A DNA stretch of 64,000 nt from assembly GCA_051530055.1 (NCBI GenBank), contig CM121341.1, positions 7,068,001 to 7,132,000 of the forward strand, in the 5' to 3' direction. Made by a program: the position numbers and the translations under genes. Every line of letters starts with the position of its first letter. Within the stretch, counting starts at the first letter, position 1. Below the pieces are notes generated by a model, which made no database searches, was not told the origin of the DNA, and saw nothing but the letters and a program-made list of their open reading frames with translations. Shown here one piece after another: positions 11,568 to 21,584 of this stretch. This DNA is from Neoechinorhynchus agilis (Eukaryota; Acanthocephala).

Positions 11568-11573
11568 AATAAA
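11568..11573 (+). terminator. Poly(A) signal of the TFB1 gene
   Basis: AATAAA 40 nt after the stop codon, followed by a T/G-containing stretch. Confidence 0.6.
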
Positions 11574-11611
11574 GTGTACAGTAGACCGTGAACGTTTCAA
11601 AAGCAATCGCT

Positions 11612-11664
11612 GAAGAATATCCGAGATTGTGGATCGAAATATCCAATAAAATCTTAATTTCATT
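11612..11664 (+). other. Duplicate of a coding-like segment also present at 40287-40345
   Basis: Just after the TFB1 poly(A) signal, about 50 bp reads EEYPRLWIEISNKILISF on the plus strand. The same peptide is encoded almost base for base on the minus strand near 40300. It may be a shared transposon piece or a copied exon. I do not recognise the protein. Confidence 0.5.
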
Positions 11665-11704
11665 TATCTCTCTCCTATCGACAAACTAAAAATGAATTAT
11701 CTTT

Positions 11705-13620
11705 TCAACAAAAAGAGAGAGGTAAATCCGAGGGCAGAAGGTGATTTTTTCTTTGAAAAAGAAAAGCGAGAAATCGATCCGTGAAAATCAAAGATTGCTC
11801 GTGAGAGTTCGCCTTATAGAGGAAAAAGAGAGAAATTCTTATCGGAGGTCGCATTGAGTAACTTTTAGAATACTTCAATCATTTTGATGTGTTTTCTGTG
11901 GTTAAAAATAAGAACATTTCAAAAAAATCCACAAAAAAAGATATAAATCCGAGGGCAGAAGGTGATTTTTTCTTTGAAAAAGAAAAGCGAGAAATCGATC
12001 CGTGAAAATCAAAGATTGCTCGTGAGAGTTCGCCTTATAGAGGAAAAAGAGAGAAATTCTTATCGGAGGTCGCATTGAGTAACTTTTAGAATACTTCAAT
12101 CATTTTGATGTGTTTTCTGTGGTTAAAAATAAGAACATTTCAAAAAAATCCACAAAAAGAGGTAAATCCGAGGGCAGAAGGTGATTTTTTTTGAAAAAGA
12201 AAGCGAGAAATCGATCCGTGAAAATCAAAGATTGCTCGTGAGAGTTCGCCTTATAGAGGAAAAAGAGAGAAATTCTTATCGGAGGTCGCATTGAGAACTT
12301 TTAGAATACTTCAATCATTTTGATGTGTTTTCTGTGGTTAAAAATAAGAACATTTCAAAAAATCCACAAAAAGAGGTAAATCCGAGGGCAGAAGGTGATT
12401 TTTTCTTTAAAAAGAAAAGCGAGAAATCGATCCGTGAAAATCAAAGATTGCTCGTGAGAGTTCGCCTTATAGAGGAAAAAGAGAGAAATTCTTATCGGAG
12501 GTCGCATTGAGTAACTTTTAGAATACTTCAATCATTTTGATGTGTTTTCTGTGGTTAAAAATAAGAACATTTCAAAAAAATCCACAAAAAGAGGTAAATC
12601 CGAGGGCAGAAGGTGATTTTTTCTTTGAAAAAGAAAAGCGAGAAATCGATCCGTGAAAATCAAAGATTGCTCGTGAGAGTTCGCTTATGCTCGTGAGAGT
12701 TCGCCTTATAGAGGAAAAAGAGAGAAATTTATCGGAGGTCGCATTATAACTTTTAGAATACTTCAATCATTTTGATGTGTTTTCTGTGGTTAAAAATAAG
12801 AACATTTCAAAAAAATCCACAAAAAGAGATATAAATCCGAGGGCAGAAGGTGATTTTTTCTTTGAAAAAGAAAAGCGAGAAATCGATCCGTGAAAATCAA
12901 AGATTGCTCGTGAGAGTTCGCCTTATAGAGGAAAAAGAGAGAAATTCTTATCGGAGGTCGCATTGAGTAACTTTTAGAATACTTCAATCATTTTGATGTG
13001 TTTTCTGTGGTTAAAAATAAGAACATTTCAAAAAAATCCACAAAAAGAGGTAAATCCGAGGGCAGAAGGTGATTTTTTCTTTGAAAAAGAAAAGCGAGAA
13101 ATCGATCCGTGAAAATCAAAGATTGCTCGTGAGAGTTCGCCTTATAGAGGAAAAAGAGAGAAATTCTTATCGGAGGTCGCATTGAGTAACTTTTAGAATA
13201 CTTCAATCATTTTGATGTGTTTTCTGTGGTTAAAAATAAGAACATTTCAAAAAAATCCACAAAAAGAGGTAAATCCGAGGGCAGAAGGTGATTTTTTCTT
13301 TGAAAAAGAAAAGCGAGAAATCGATCCGTGAAAATCAAAGATTGCTCGTGAGAGTTCGCCTTATAGAGGAAAAAGAGAGAAATTCTTATCGGAGGTCGCA
13401 TTGAGTAACTTTTAGAATACTTCAATCATTTTGATGTGTTTTCTGTGGTTAAAAATGAGAACATTTCAAAAAAATCCACAAAAAGAGGTAAATCCGAGGG
13501 AAGGCGATTTTTCTTTGAAAAAGAAAAGCGAGAACTCGATCCGTGAAAATCAAAGATTGCTCGTGAGAGTTCGTCTTAGGAAAAAGAAATTCTCAAACCT
13601 TGAAAAACATCCGAATGATT
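11705..13620. repeat. Tandem array C, about 219-bp unit, 9 copies
   Basis: TCCGAGGGCAGAAGGTGATT recurs near 11728, 11948, 12167, 12382, 12599, 12837, 13056, 13275 and 13494. The unit is mostly 219 bp (73 codons), so minus-strand frames repeat a 72-residue peptide, but other units break the frame. Units in the middle are nearly identical, and the edge copies are more diverged. Lies between the 3' ends of the convergent TFB1 and UBE2G1 genes. Confidence 0.95.
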
Positions 13621-13646
13621 TTTAATATCTATTGATAGAGATTTTT

Positions 13647-14201
13647 TCAGAAGTCTTGTGATTTTCGAACGCATTCATGAACCCTTCGTTTAAATCCCTG
13701 ATAATCGTCCCTGAATTGTTTCGCAGCATCTACATTGGCCGGACTTTCGTCATTTGGATCAGAGAGCATGCTGATCACCGAAACAAGAATCGTTTCTACG
13801 GTATGAACGGGTAGCCATCGTTCACAAGCGGTTTCGTATCCAAATTGGTCATCGCCGGGTTCATGGAGGATGCTAATGCACACTTTACCGTCCGTACCAA
13901 TATTCGGATGCCATATTTCACTGGTAAACGTCATTTTAGGCGGCCGCATTGGATAATCCACTGGGAAATGGAGAACTGCTTTAAAAAATCCACCCTCGTA
14001 AGGTGTCTGAGGTGGACCAATCACAACTACATTCCAAACGTAAATGTCGTCATCGTTCGCTAATCCAGCCGAGAACCCGGCATCAGGGTCTTTGAGCAAG
14101 TCCCGCAGTTGCTTCTGTAAAAGGACCGTAGACCGACGGGCCACCGGATCGCTTATTTCATTCGTGGCTCGCATCCGATAACCGTGCTGACCTGAGCTCA
14201 T
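13647..14201 (-). CDS. UBE2G1: Ubiquitin-conjugating enzyme E2 G1
   Basis: Single exon, 184 residues (human 170). E2 core with IWHPNI (98-100 HPN), catalytic Cys108 in DGKVCISILHEPGDD and the acidic loop insert typical of the G class (HEPGDDQFGYETACERWLP), then TVETILVSVISMLSDPN and SPANVDAAKQFRDD. UBE2G enzymes build K48 chains and act in ER-associated degradation and with cullin ligases. I chose the ATG at 14201 because TTCCGTTTAAAG sits directly before it, like the acceptors of other genes here. An upstream non-ATG extension to 14285 is probably not translated. About 17 extra N-terminal residues precede the E2 fold. A repeat array begins about 115 bp upstream. Confidence 0.93.
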   Translation of the reverse strand: MSSGQHGYRMRATNEISDPVARRSTVLLQKQLRDLLKDPDAGFSAGLANDDDIYVWNVVVIGPPQTPYEGGFFKAVLHFPVDYPMRPPKMTFTSEIWHPNIGTDGKVCISILHEPGDDQFGYETACERWLPVHTVETILVSVISMLSDPNDESPANVDAAKQFRDDYQGFKRRVHECVRKSQDF

Positions 14202-14317
14202 CTTTAAACGGAAACCAAAATCGAATCTTTTGTAAAACACTTGTTCCGGTGTTGTTCTTCCGTAACGTTGTCGAAAAACAAACAATTGAACGCGTTCGAT
14301 TTGGGTTTTGTTAGCAA

Positions 14318-16480
14318 AATAATCTCAAACCTTTTTTTTATTAAAGACAAAGAATTTAGCTTTTTTTTTAAATAATCTCAAACCTTTTTTTCTTTGAAGA
14401 CAAAGAGGTTTCGATTTTCTTTTAAAAACCTTTTTTTAAAGACAAAGAATTAGCGATTTTCTGTTTAAAATTCTCAAACTTTTTATTAAAGACAAGAATT
14501 AGCGGTTTCGATTTTCTTTTTCTTTTAGAAAATGATCTCAAACCTTTTTTTTTATTAAAGGCAAAGAATTTTGCGGTTTCGATTTTCTGGTTTAAAAATA
14601 TCTCAAACCTTTTTTCTTAAAGCAAAGAATTTAGCGGTTTGATTTTCTGGTTTAAAAATGATCTCAAACCTTTTTTTTGTTAAAGACAAAGAATTTAGCG
14701 GTTTGATTTTCTTTTATTTTAAAAAATGATCTCAAACCTTTTTTTCTTAAAGACAAAGAATTTAGCGGTTTCGATTTTCTTTTTCTTTTAGAAAATAATC
14801 TCAAACCTTTTTTTCTTTGAAGACAAAGAGGTTTCGATTTTCTGGTTTAAAAGTTAATCTCAAACCTTTTTTTTATTAAAGACAAAGAATTTAGCTAAAT
14901 AATCTCAAACCTTTTTTTTTTGAAGACAAAGAGGTTTCGATTTTCTGGTTTAAAAGTTAATCTCAAACCTTTTTTTTATTAAAGACAAAGAATTTAGCTT
15001 TTTTTTAAATAATCTCAAACCTTTTTTTCTTTGAAGACAAAGAGGTTTCGATTTTCTGGTTTAAAAGTTAATCTCAAACCTTTTTTTTATTAAAGACAAA
15101 GAATTTAGCTTTTTTTTAAATATCTCAAACCTTTTTTTTTTAAGCAAAGAGGTTTCGATTTTCTGTTTTAGAAAATAATCTCAAACCTTTTTTTATTATT
15201 AAAGGCAAAGAATTTTGCGGTTTCGATTTTCTTTTTCTTTTAGAAAATAATCTCAAACCTTCTTTTCTCAAAGACAAAGAATTTAGCGGTTTGGATTTTT
15301 TGGTTTAAAAGTTAATCTCAAACCTTTTTTTATTATTAAAGGCAAAGAATTGAACGGTTTCGATTTTCTTTTTCTTTTAGAAAATAATCTCAAACCTTCT
15401 TTTCTCAAAGACAAAGAATTTAGCGGTTTCGATTTTCTGGTTTAAAAATGATCTCAAACCTTTTTTTTGTTAAAGACAAAGAATTTAGCGGTTTCGATTT
15501 TCTGGTTTAAAAATTAATCTCAAACCTTTTTTTTTCTTAAAGACAAAGAATTTAGCGGTTTCGATTTTCTGGTTTAAAAATGATCTCAAACCTTTTTTTT
15601 TGTTAAAGACAAAGAATTTAGCGGTTTCGATTTTCCTTTTATTTTAAAAAATGATCTCAAACCTTTTTTTCTTAAAGACAAAGAATTTAGCGGTTTCGAT
15701 TTTCTTTTTCTTTTAGAAAATAATCTCAAACCTTTTTTTCTTTGAAGACAAAGAGGTTTCGATTTTCTGGTTTAAAAGTTAATCTCAAACCTTTTTTTTA
15801 TTAAAGACAAAGAATTTAGCTTTTTTTTAAATAATCTCAAACCTTTTTTTCTTTGAAGACAAAGAGGTTTCGATTTTCTGGTTTAAAAGTTAATCTCAAA
15901 CCTTTTTTTATTAAAGACAAAGAATTTAGCGGTTTCGATTTTCTTTTTATTTTAGAAAATGATCTCAAACCTTTTTTTTAAAGGCAAAGAATTTTGCGGT
16001 TTCGATTTTCTTTTTCTTTTCAAAAATAATCTCAAACCTTTTTTTATTAAAGACAAAGAATTGAACGGTTTCGAGTTTCCTTTTCTTTTCAAAAATAATC
16101 GCAAACCTTCTTTTCTCAAAGACATAGAATTGAACGGTTTCGAGTTTCTTTTTTTCAAAAATAATCTCAAACCTTCTTTTTGTTAAAGGCAAAGAATTTT
16201 GCGGTTTCGATTTTCTTTTTCTTTTAGAAAATGATCTCAAACCTTCTTTTGTTAAAGACAAAGAATTTTGCGGTTTCGGTTTTCTGGTTTAAAAGTTAAT
16301 CTCAAACCTTCTTTTCTTAAAGACAAAGAATTGAACGGTTTCGATTTTCTTTTTGTTTAAAAAAACCTTCTTTTCTTAAAGACAAAGAATTTAGCGGTTT
16401 CGATTTTCTGGTTTAAAAATAATCTCAAACCTTTTTTTGTTAAAGACAAAGAATTTAGCGGGTTCGATTTTCTCTCGTTT
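14318..16480. repeat. Tandem array D, about 60 to 75-bp unit, more than 30 copies
   Basis: Irregular repeats of AATCTCAAACCTTTTTTT, then GACAAAGAATTTAGCGGTTT and CGATTTTC, with variable T tracts, missing halves and higher-order repeats of about 200 bp. CTTTGAAGACAAAG in some units is a short hairpin. Minus-strand frames (repeated KSKPQNSLPL-type peptides) follow the repeat and are not genes. Begins about 115 bp 5' of UBE2G1. Confidence 0.95.
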
Positions 16481-16489
16481 TTGCTCAAA

Positions 16490-17044
16490 GTTAATCTCGG
16501 CGTTCCTGGACGTATTCTAGAATAGTAAATAAATGAGCGATTTCGATGTGTTTTCCAACAAAAACAACAAAGATTGAACATGTTAAAATCTGCTTATTCC
16601 ACAAAGCGCATTTGAATCATTTGTATATCTGTAACGTTTCTCAGCAACGAATTTGTTTTCGGTAATGTTTCCTGTTGCGCTGAGTCGCAAGCTTCGTAAC
16701 CTCGCAAAGATTTTTTAACATTAGCCACCGACCAAGCCGAATACTAATTCGAACTCCGATTTCAAAGGACGTATTGATCGGTAAATACATTTTTGTCTGA
16801 ATTTAGTTAAAAACGGGGCATAATTCTTCGTTGACAAAACATCAATTTTGACGGTTTGCTAACGTTCAAAACGAAAACATGGCATTACGAATGAATGTTT
16901 TCGTGTTTTTGTACGTACCTTTCCAAGTCCTGGAGAAAGAGATTTCCGTTAGGGATCAGCTCTATAATGCGAGGCTTTCCGATTCCGTCTTAAAAATCGC
17001 CACTTCCGCAAATTAATCAATATCTTCAAAAATACACACCAAAA
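16490..17044. other. Spacer between two arrays with one exon-like piece
   Basis: Between arrays D and E. The minus-strand exon-like segment at 16919-16988 is listed separately. On the plus strand 16879-17016 is a 45-residue ATG frame with no recognisable family. Nothing else stands out. Confidence 0.4.
16919..16988 (-). other. Orphan exon-like segment
   Basis: Bounded by an acceptor-like CGATTTTTAAG and a strong donor GTACGTAC. The open frame reads GIGKPRIIELIPNGNLFLQD, then LER. Composition and splice signals look genuine, but no matching neighbour exon was found and the family is not recognised. Could be one exon of a gene interrupted by the arrays, or a relic. Confidence 0.3.
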
Positions 17045-19833
17045 TAGACCATTAAACGCATTAATGAATTAAAATTCTTTTCTTCAAAAAAAAGCTTTCT
17101 AATTTTAAAAAACAACTGTTTCGCTATTTAATTTTAAGAGACGCAATGAAATCTCTTTTGAGAGGATAGAAATTATTTTATTAAAATCAATTCTTCAAAA
17201 GAGAAACCATCGCCGCATCTCATTTGACGAGACGATGCTTTGTCTATTTGTAAGAATTTATTTTAATAAAATATTTTCTATCCTTAAGATTATGATCTTC
17301 ACATTTTCTCCATTAAACGCATTAATGAATTAAAATTCTTTTCTTCAGAAAAAAACTTTCTAATTTTAAAAAATACGACTGTTTCGCTATTTAATTTTAA
17401 GAGACGCAATGAAATCTCTTTTGAGAGGATAGAAATTATTTTATTAAAATCAATTCTTCAAAAGAGAAACCATCGCAGCATCTCATTTGACGAGACGATG
17501 CTTTGTCTATTTGTAAGAATTTATTTTAATAAAATATTTTCTATCCTTAAGATTATGATCTTCACATTTCTCCATTAAACGCATTAATGAAATAAAAATT
17601 CTTTTGTTCAAAAAAAGCTTTCTAATTTAAAAAATACGACTGTTTCGCTATTTAATTTTAAGAGACGCAATGAAATCACTTTTGAGAGGATAGAAATTAT
17701 TTTATTAAAATCAATTCTTCAAAACAGAAACCATCGCCGCATCTCATTTGACGAGACGATGCTTTGTCTATTTGTAAGAATTTATTTTAATAAAATATTT
17801 TCTATCCTTAAGATTATGATCTTCACATTTTCTCCATTAAACGCATTAATGAATTAAAATTCTTTTCTTCAAAAAAAAGCTTTCTAATTTTAAAAATACG
17901 ACTGTTTCGCTATTTAATTTTAAGAGACGCAATGAAATCACTTTTGAGAGGATAGAAATTATTTTATTAAAATCAATTCTTCAAAAGAGAAACCATCGCC
18001 GCATCTCATTTGACGAGACGATGCTTTGTCTATTTGTAAGAAATTATTTTAATAAAAATATTTCTATCCTTAAGATATGATCTTCACATTTTCTCCATTA
18101 AACGCATTAATGAATTAAAATTCTTTTCTTCAAAAAAAAAGCTTTCTAATTTTAAAAAAACGACTGTTTCGCTATTTAATTTTAAGAGACGCAATGAAAT
18201 CTCTTTTGAGAGGATAGAAATTATTTTATTAAAATCAATTCTTCAAAAGAGAAACCATCGCCTTATCTCAAGTTTCTGAATTTGACGAGACGAAACTTTC
18301 TCTATTTGTAAGAATTTATTTTAATACCGCATTAATGAATTAAAATTCTTTTCTTCAAAAAACGCTTTCTAATTTTAAAAAATACGACTGTTTCGCTATT
18401 TAATTCTAAGAGACGCAATGAAATCCCTTTTGAGAGGATAGAAATTATTTTATTAAAATCAATTCTTCAAAAGAGAAACCACCGCCGCTTCTCATTTGAC
18501 GAGACGATGCTTTGTCTATTTGTAAGAATTTATTTTAATAAAATATTTTCTATCCTTAAGATTATGAGCCTCACATTTTCTCCATTAAACGCATTAATGA
18601 ATTAAAATTCTTTTCTTCAAAAAAAAGCTTTCTAATTTAAAAAATACGACTGTTTCGCTATTTAATTTTAAGAGACGCAATGAAATCACTTTTGAGAGGA
18701 TAGAAATTATTTTATTAAAATCAATTCTTCAAAAGAGAAACCATCGCCGCATCTCATTTGACGAGACGATGCTTTGTCTATTTGTAAGAATTTATTTTAA
18801 TAAAATATTTTCTATCCTTAAGAATATGATCTTCACATTTTCTCCATTAAACGCATTAATGAATTAAAATTCTTTTGTTCAAAAAAAGCTTTCTAATTTA
18901 AAAAATACGACTGTTTCGCTATTTAATTTTAAGAGACGCAATGAAATCACTTTTGAGAGGATAGAAATTATTTTATTAAAATCAATTCTTCAAAAGAGAA
19001 ACCATCGCAGCATCTCATTTGACGAGACGATGCTTTGTCTATTTGTAAGAATTTATTTTAATAAAATATTTTCTATCCTTAAGATTATGATCTTCACATT
19101 TTCTCCATTAAACGCATTAATGAATTAAAATTCTTTTCTTCAGAAAAAAGCTTTCTAATTTTAAAAATACGACTGTTTCGCTATTTAATTTTAAGAGACG
19201 CAATGAAATCACTTTTGAGAGGATAGAAATTATTTTATTAAAATCAATTCTTCAAAACAGAAACCATCGCCGCATCTCATTTGACGAGACGATGCTTTGT
19301 CTATTTGTAAGAATTTATTTAATAAAATGTTTTCTATCCTTAAGATTATGATCTTCATTTTCTCCATTAAACGCATTAATGAATTAAAAATTCTTTTCTT
19401 CAAAAAAAAGCTTTCTAATTTTAAAAATACGACTGTTTCGCTATTTAATTTTAAGAGACGCAATGAAATCTCTTTTGAGAGGATAGAAATTATTTTATTA
19501 AAATCAATTCTTCAAAGAAACCATCGCCGCATCTCATTTGACGAGACGATGCTTTGTCTATTTGTAAGAATTTATTTTAATAAAATATTTTCTATCCTTA
19601 AGATTATGATCTTCACATTTTCTCCATTAAACGCATTAATGAATTAAAATTCTTTTCTTCAAAAAAAGCTTTCTAATTTTAAAATTACGACTGTTTCGCT
19701 ATTTAATTTTAAGAGACGCAATGAAATCTCTTTTGAGAGGATAGAAATTATTTTATTAAAATCAATTCTTCAAAAGAGAAACCATCGCCTAATGTCAAGT
19801 TTCTGAATTTGATGAGACGATGCTTTCTTTATA
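17045..19833. repeat. Tandem array E, about 260-bp unit, 11 copies
   Basis: CATTAAACGCATTAATGAA recurs near 17051, 17312, 17573, 17836, 18096, 18585, 18847, 19108, 19367 and 19625, with a shortened unit near 18326. The 10th and 11th copies are as intact as the middle ones. The last copy ends in GATGCTTTCTTTATAAG, which is also the most likely acceptor just before MVB12 (ATG at 19855). Ordinary units have GATGCTTTGTCTATTTGTAAG at that place. Confidence 0.95.
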
Positions 19834-19854
19834 AGAACAATTTCGAAGGATTCG

Positions 19855-20769
19855 ATGACTGTGCAAAGTCTTTCGGGCGTGTATGTGCCTCATTCGGTTT
19901 CAGCTCTCGCCACAACCGTCCGTTTTTTGAAGAGAATGACAAATTCGGATACTGTTGACGGTGGGAATGGGCAATCATCATTGAGCTGCCTTTTACCTTC
20001 ATTTTCGTCAAGTCTTTTAAGTTTTAACACTGAGAAATGTTCATCACCAATCAGTGGTTTGTGTATAGTATCCGACTATTCTCGTTGCCCCAACGGCTAC
20101 AACGTTATACGGAACGCTTACGATGATCCGACGCATCCTGCTGATTTGCAGCGAGATTCCTTTTTTAAACGAATCGATCGATACTTGTGTATAACTCGAT
20201 ATCCATTCGATAAAATCGTGGAAGATGTTATTATATTAAATCAAATGGAGACTCCACCTCCGTCGTATGCGAGTCTAACGACGACTATCGATTCACATGA
20301 GCGTTCGACTTCTAAGAAAATTATTTGTGTGAAGATGAACGATCGTCGGAATGGGATGCGAGCTTTGGCTGATATCGTATTTTTGTGTAAACAACGAAAA
20401 GCACCCGCTGGATTCTCGATCGTCGGTGAAATAAACGGACTCACAATGTGTGCTAAGATGGCCACGGTAGAGATTGAAGCTCCACCGAAACAAGAGGAAC
20501 CGACGAAATGTGTTAAGTCTTTTTTTAACACTTTCCGCGACGACGACGACCATGAAACGAGTGCTCATAATCGATTTATCTTTCTGATTCCGTTCAAACT
20601 CGTGTCTCCGAACAAAAATGCATCGAATTCGGCCAATTCATCGGTAGATTTGTTAGAGTTGAAGAACATGAGACGTGAAGTGCAAAGATTCGAGTTTCTA
20701 AAGTATCACGATATCGAAAAACGATTCGGATATGATTTTAAAACTGAAAAGAATTGGACTATGAAGTGA
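19855..20769 (+). CDS. MVB12: ESCRT-I subunit MVB12 (MABP domain)
   Basis: Single exon, 304 residues. A MABP domain at about residues 65-205 shows ISGLCIVSDYSRCPNGYNVI, the divergent DPTHPADLQRDSFFKRIDRY (human DADLWKDGLFKSKVTRY), LCITRYPF and KAPAGFSIVGEINGLTMCAK (human APPQYTFIGELNSMGIWYRM). The C-terminus HDIEKRFGYDFKTEKN matches the human IEKEYEYSFRTEQ helix that joins the ESCRT-I stalk. Role: cargo sorting into multivesicular bodies and ESCRT-I stability. It starts 20 nt after the last unit of array E and is convergent with NDUFA12 (84 bp between stops). Confidence 0.88.
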   Translation: MTVQSLSGVYVPHSVSALATTVRFLKRMTNSDTVDGGNGQSSLSCLLPSFSSSLLSFNTEKCSSPISGLCIVSDYSRCPNGYNVIRNAYDDPTHPADLQRDSFFKRIDRYLCITRYPFDKIVEDVIILNQMETPPPSYASLTTTIDSHERSTSKKIICVKMNDRRNGMRALADIVFLCKQRKAPAGFSIVGEINGLTMCAKMATVEIEAPPKQEEPTKCVKSFFNTFRDDDDHETSAHNRFIFLIPFKLVSPNKNASNSANSSVDLLELKNMRREVQRFEFLKYHDIEKRFGYDFKTEKNWTMK

Positions 20770-20853
20770 AAGAGACATTTAAAAATTGTAAAAATATTTC
20801 TCTCTCCCGCTCTAGTGAGCAATATAATCGATTCTAATCTTTCATCTAAAACT

Positions 20854-21360
20854 TTATGGTTTCCATGGATGGATGTGTGATCGGGTGGTGTCATATGGAA
20901 CGTATGCTCCTTGAGTTCCACTTTGGTTTTCAACGTGATGTTTCATCCATTTGAGTCGTTTTTGTGGACCGGATAAAGGAACCTCGTCGAATGTATGATG
21001 TATCCATCCATGCCTAAACTTAGAACTTCTCTCTCTCTTTCATTAAAATCAATCCTTACCATTCTGGAGGAATTTGACTCGCATCATAATCAAGACCAAC
21101 TCTGTCCGCATACTCCACCCATCGATCACGTCCAAGGAAAAACGATTTGTTCTCATAATATCGATTGCCGTACTCGTCCTTTCCTACCAAACTTCCGGCT
21201 TTCAACATATCATTCCTAAAAATTAGAGAGATTCCAAACTATCATTTATTCGCCCCCACCAACCACCAGACCTGTAGTAGTACAGCAAAGATCTAAACAG
21301 TCCATTGTGGCTACGAACTGTACGGACGAAACCTCTCACAATATCCAAAAGACTTGACAT
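20854..21360 (-). CDS. NDUFA12: NADH dehydrogenase complex I subunit NDUFA12 (B17.2)
   Basis: Three exons, 21360-21272, 21215-21060 and 21013-20854, with introns of 56 and 46 bp and consistent phases; 134 residues (human 145). Recognised by GSLVGKDEYGNRYYENKSFF, GRDRWVEYADR, QIPPEWHGWIHHTFDEVP, MKHHVENQSGT and AYVPYDTTRSHIHPWKP. These follow human LVGEDKYGNKYYEDNKQFF, GRHRWVVYT, VPPEWHRWLHSMTDDPP and YVPYSTTRKKIQEW in order. Accessory subunit of mitochondrial complex I on the matrix side. TTTAATTGTCAG ends 3 nt before the ATG. No single long open frame exists, which is why it is easy to miss. Confidence 0.93.
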
Positions 21361-21584
21361 TATCTGACAATTAAACCGAAAATCCACATGTTAACCGGAT
21401 TTTGCTCAAAAAAGCCAATCGAAACTTCTAATAAATCAGAAACGAGACGAAAAACATTACTTTTCTCTATTACGATATCTTTAGGTTTTGATAACGACCA
21501 AAAAACTAATATTTCCAAAATGAGTTTAACGATTATCGAGTCTTTAAAATAGCCAAGAAGTATTGCATTTTAGCTCCCGAAAAA

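Noticed and set aside
11902-13425. Repeated 65-72 residue minus-strand frames in array C
   Set aside because: The same frame is reset in each 219-bp unit. No splice or start signals and no known family.
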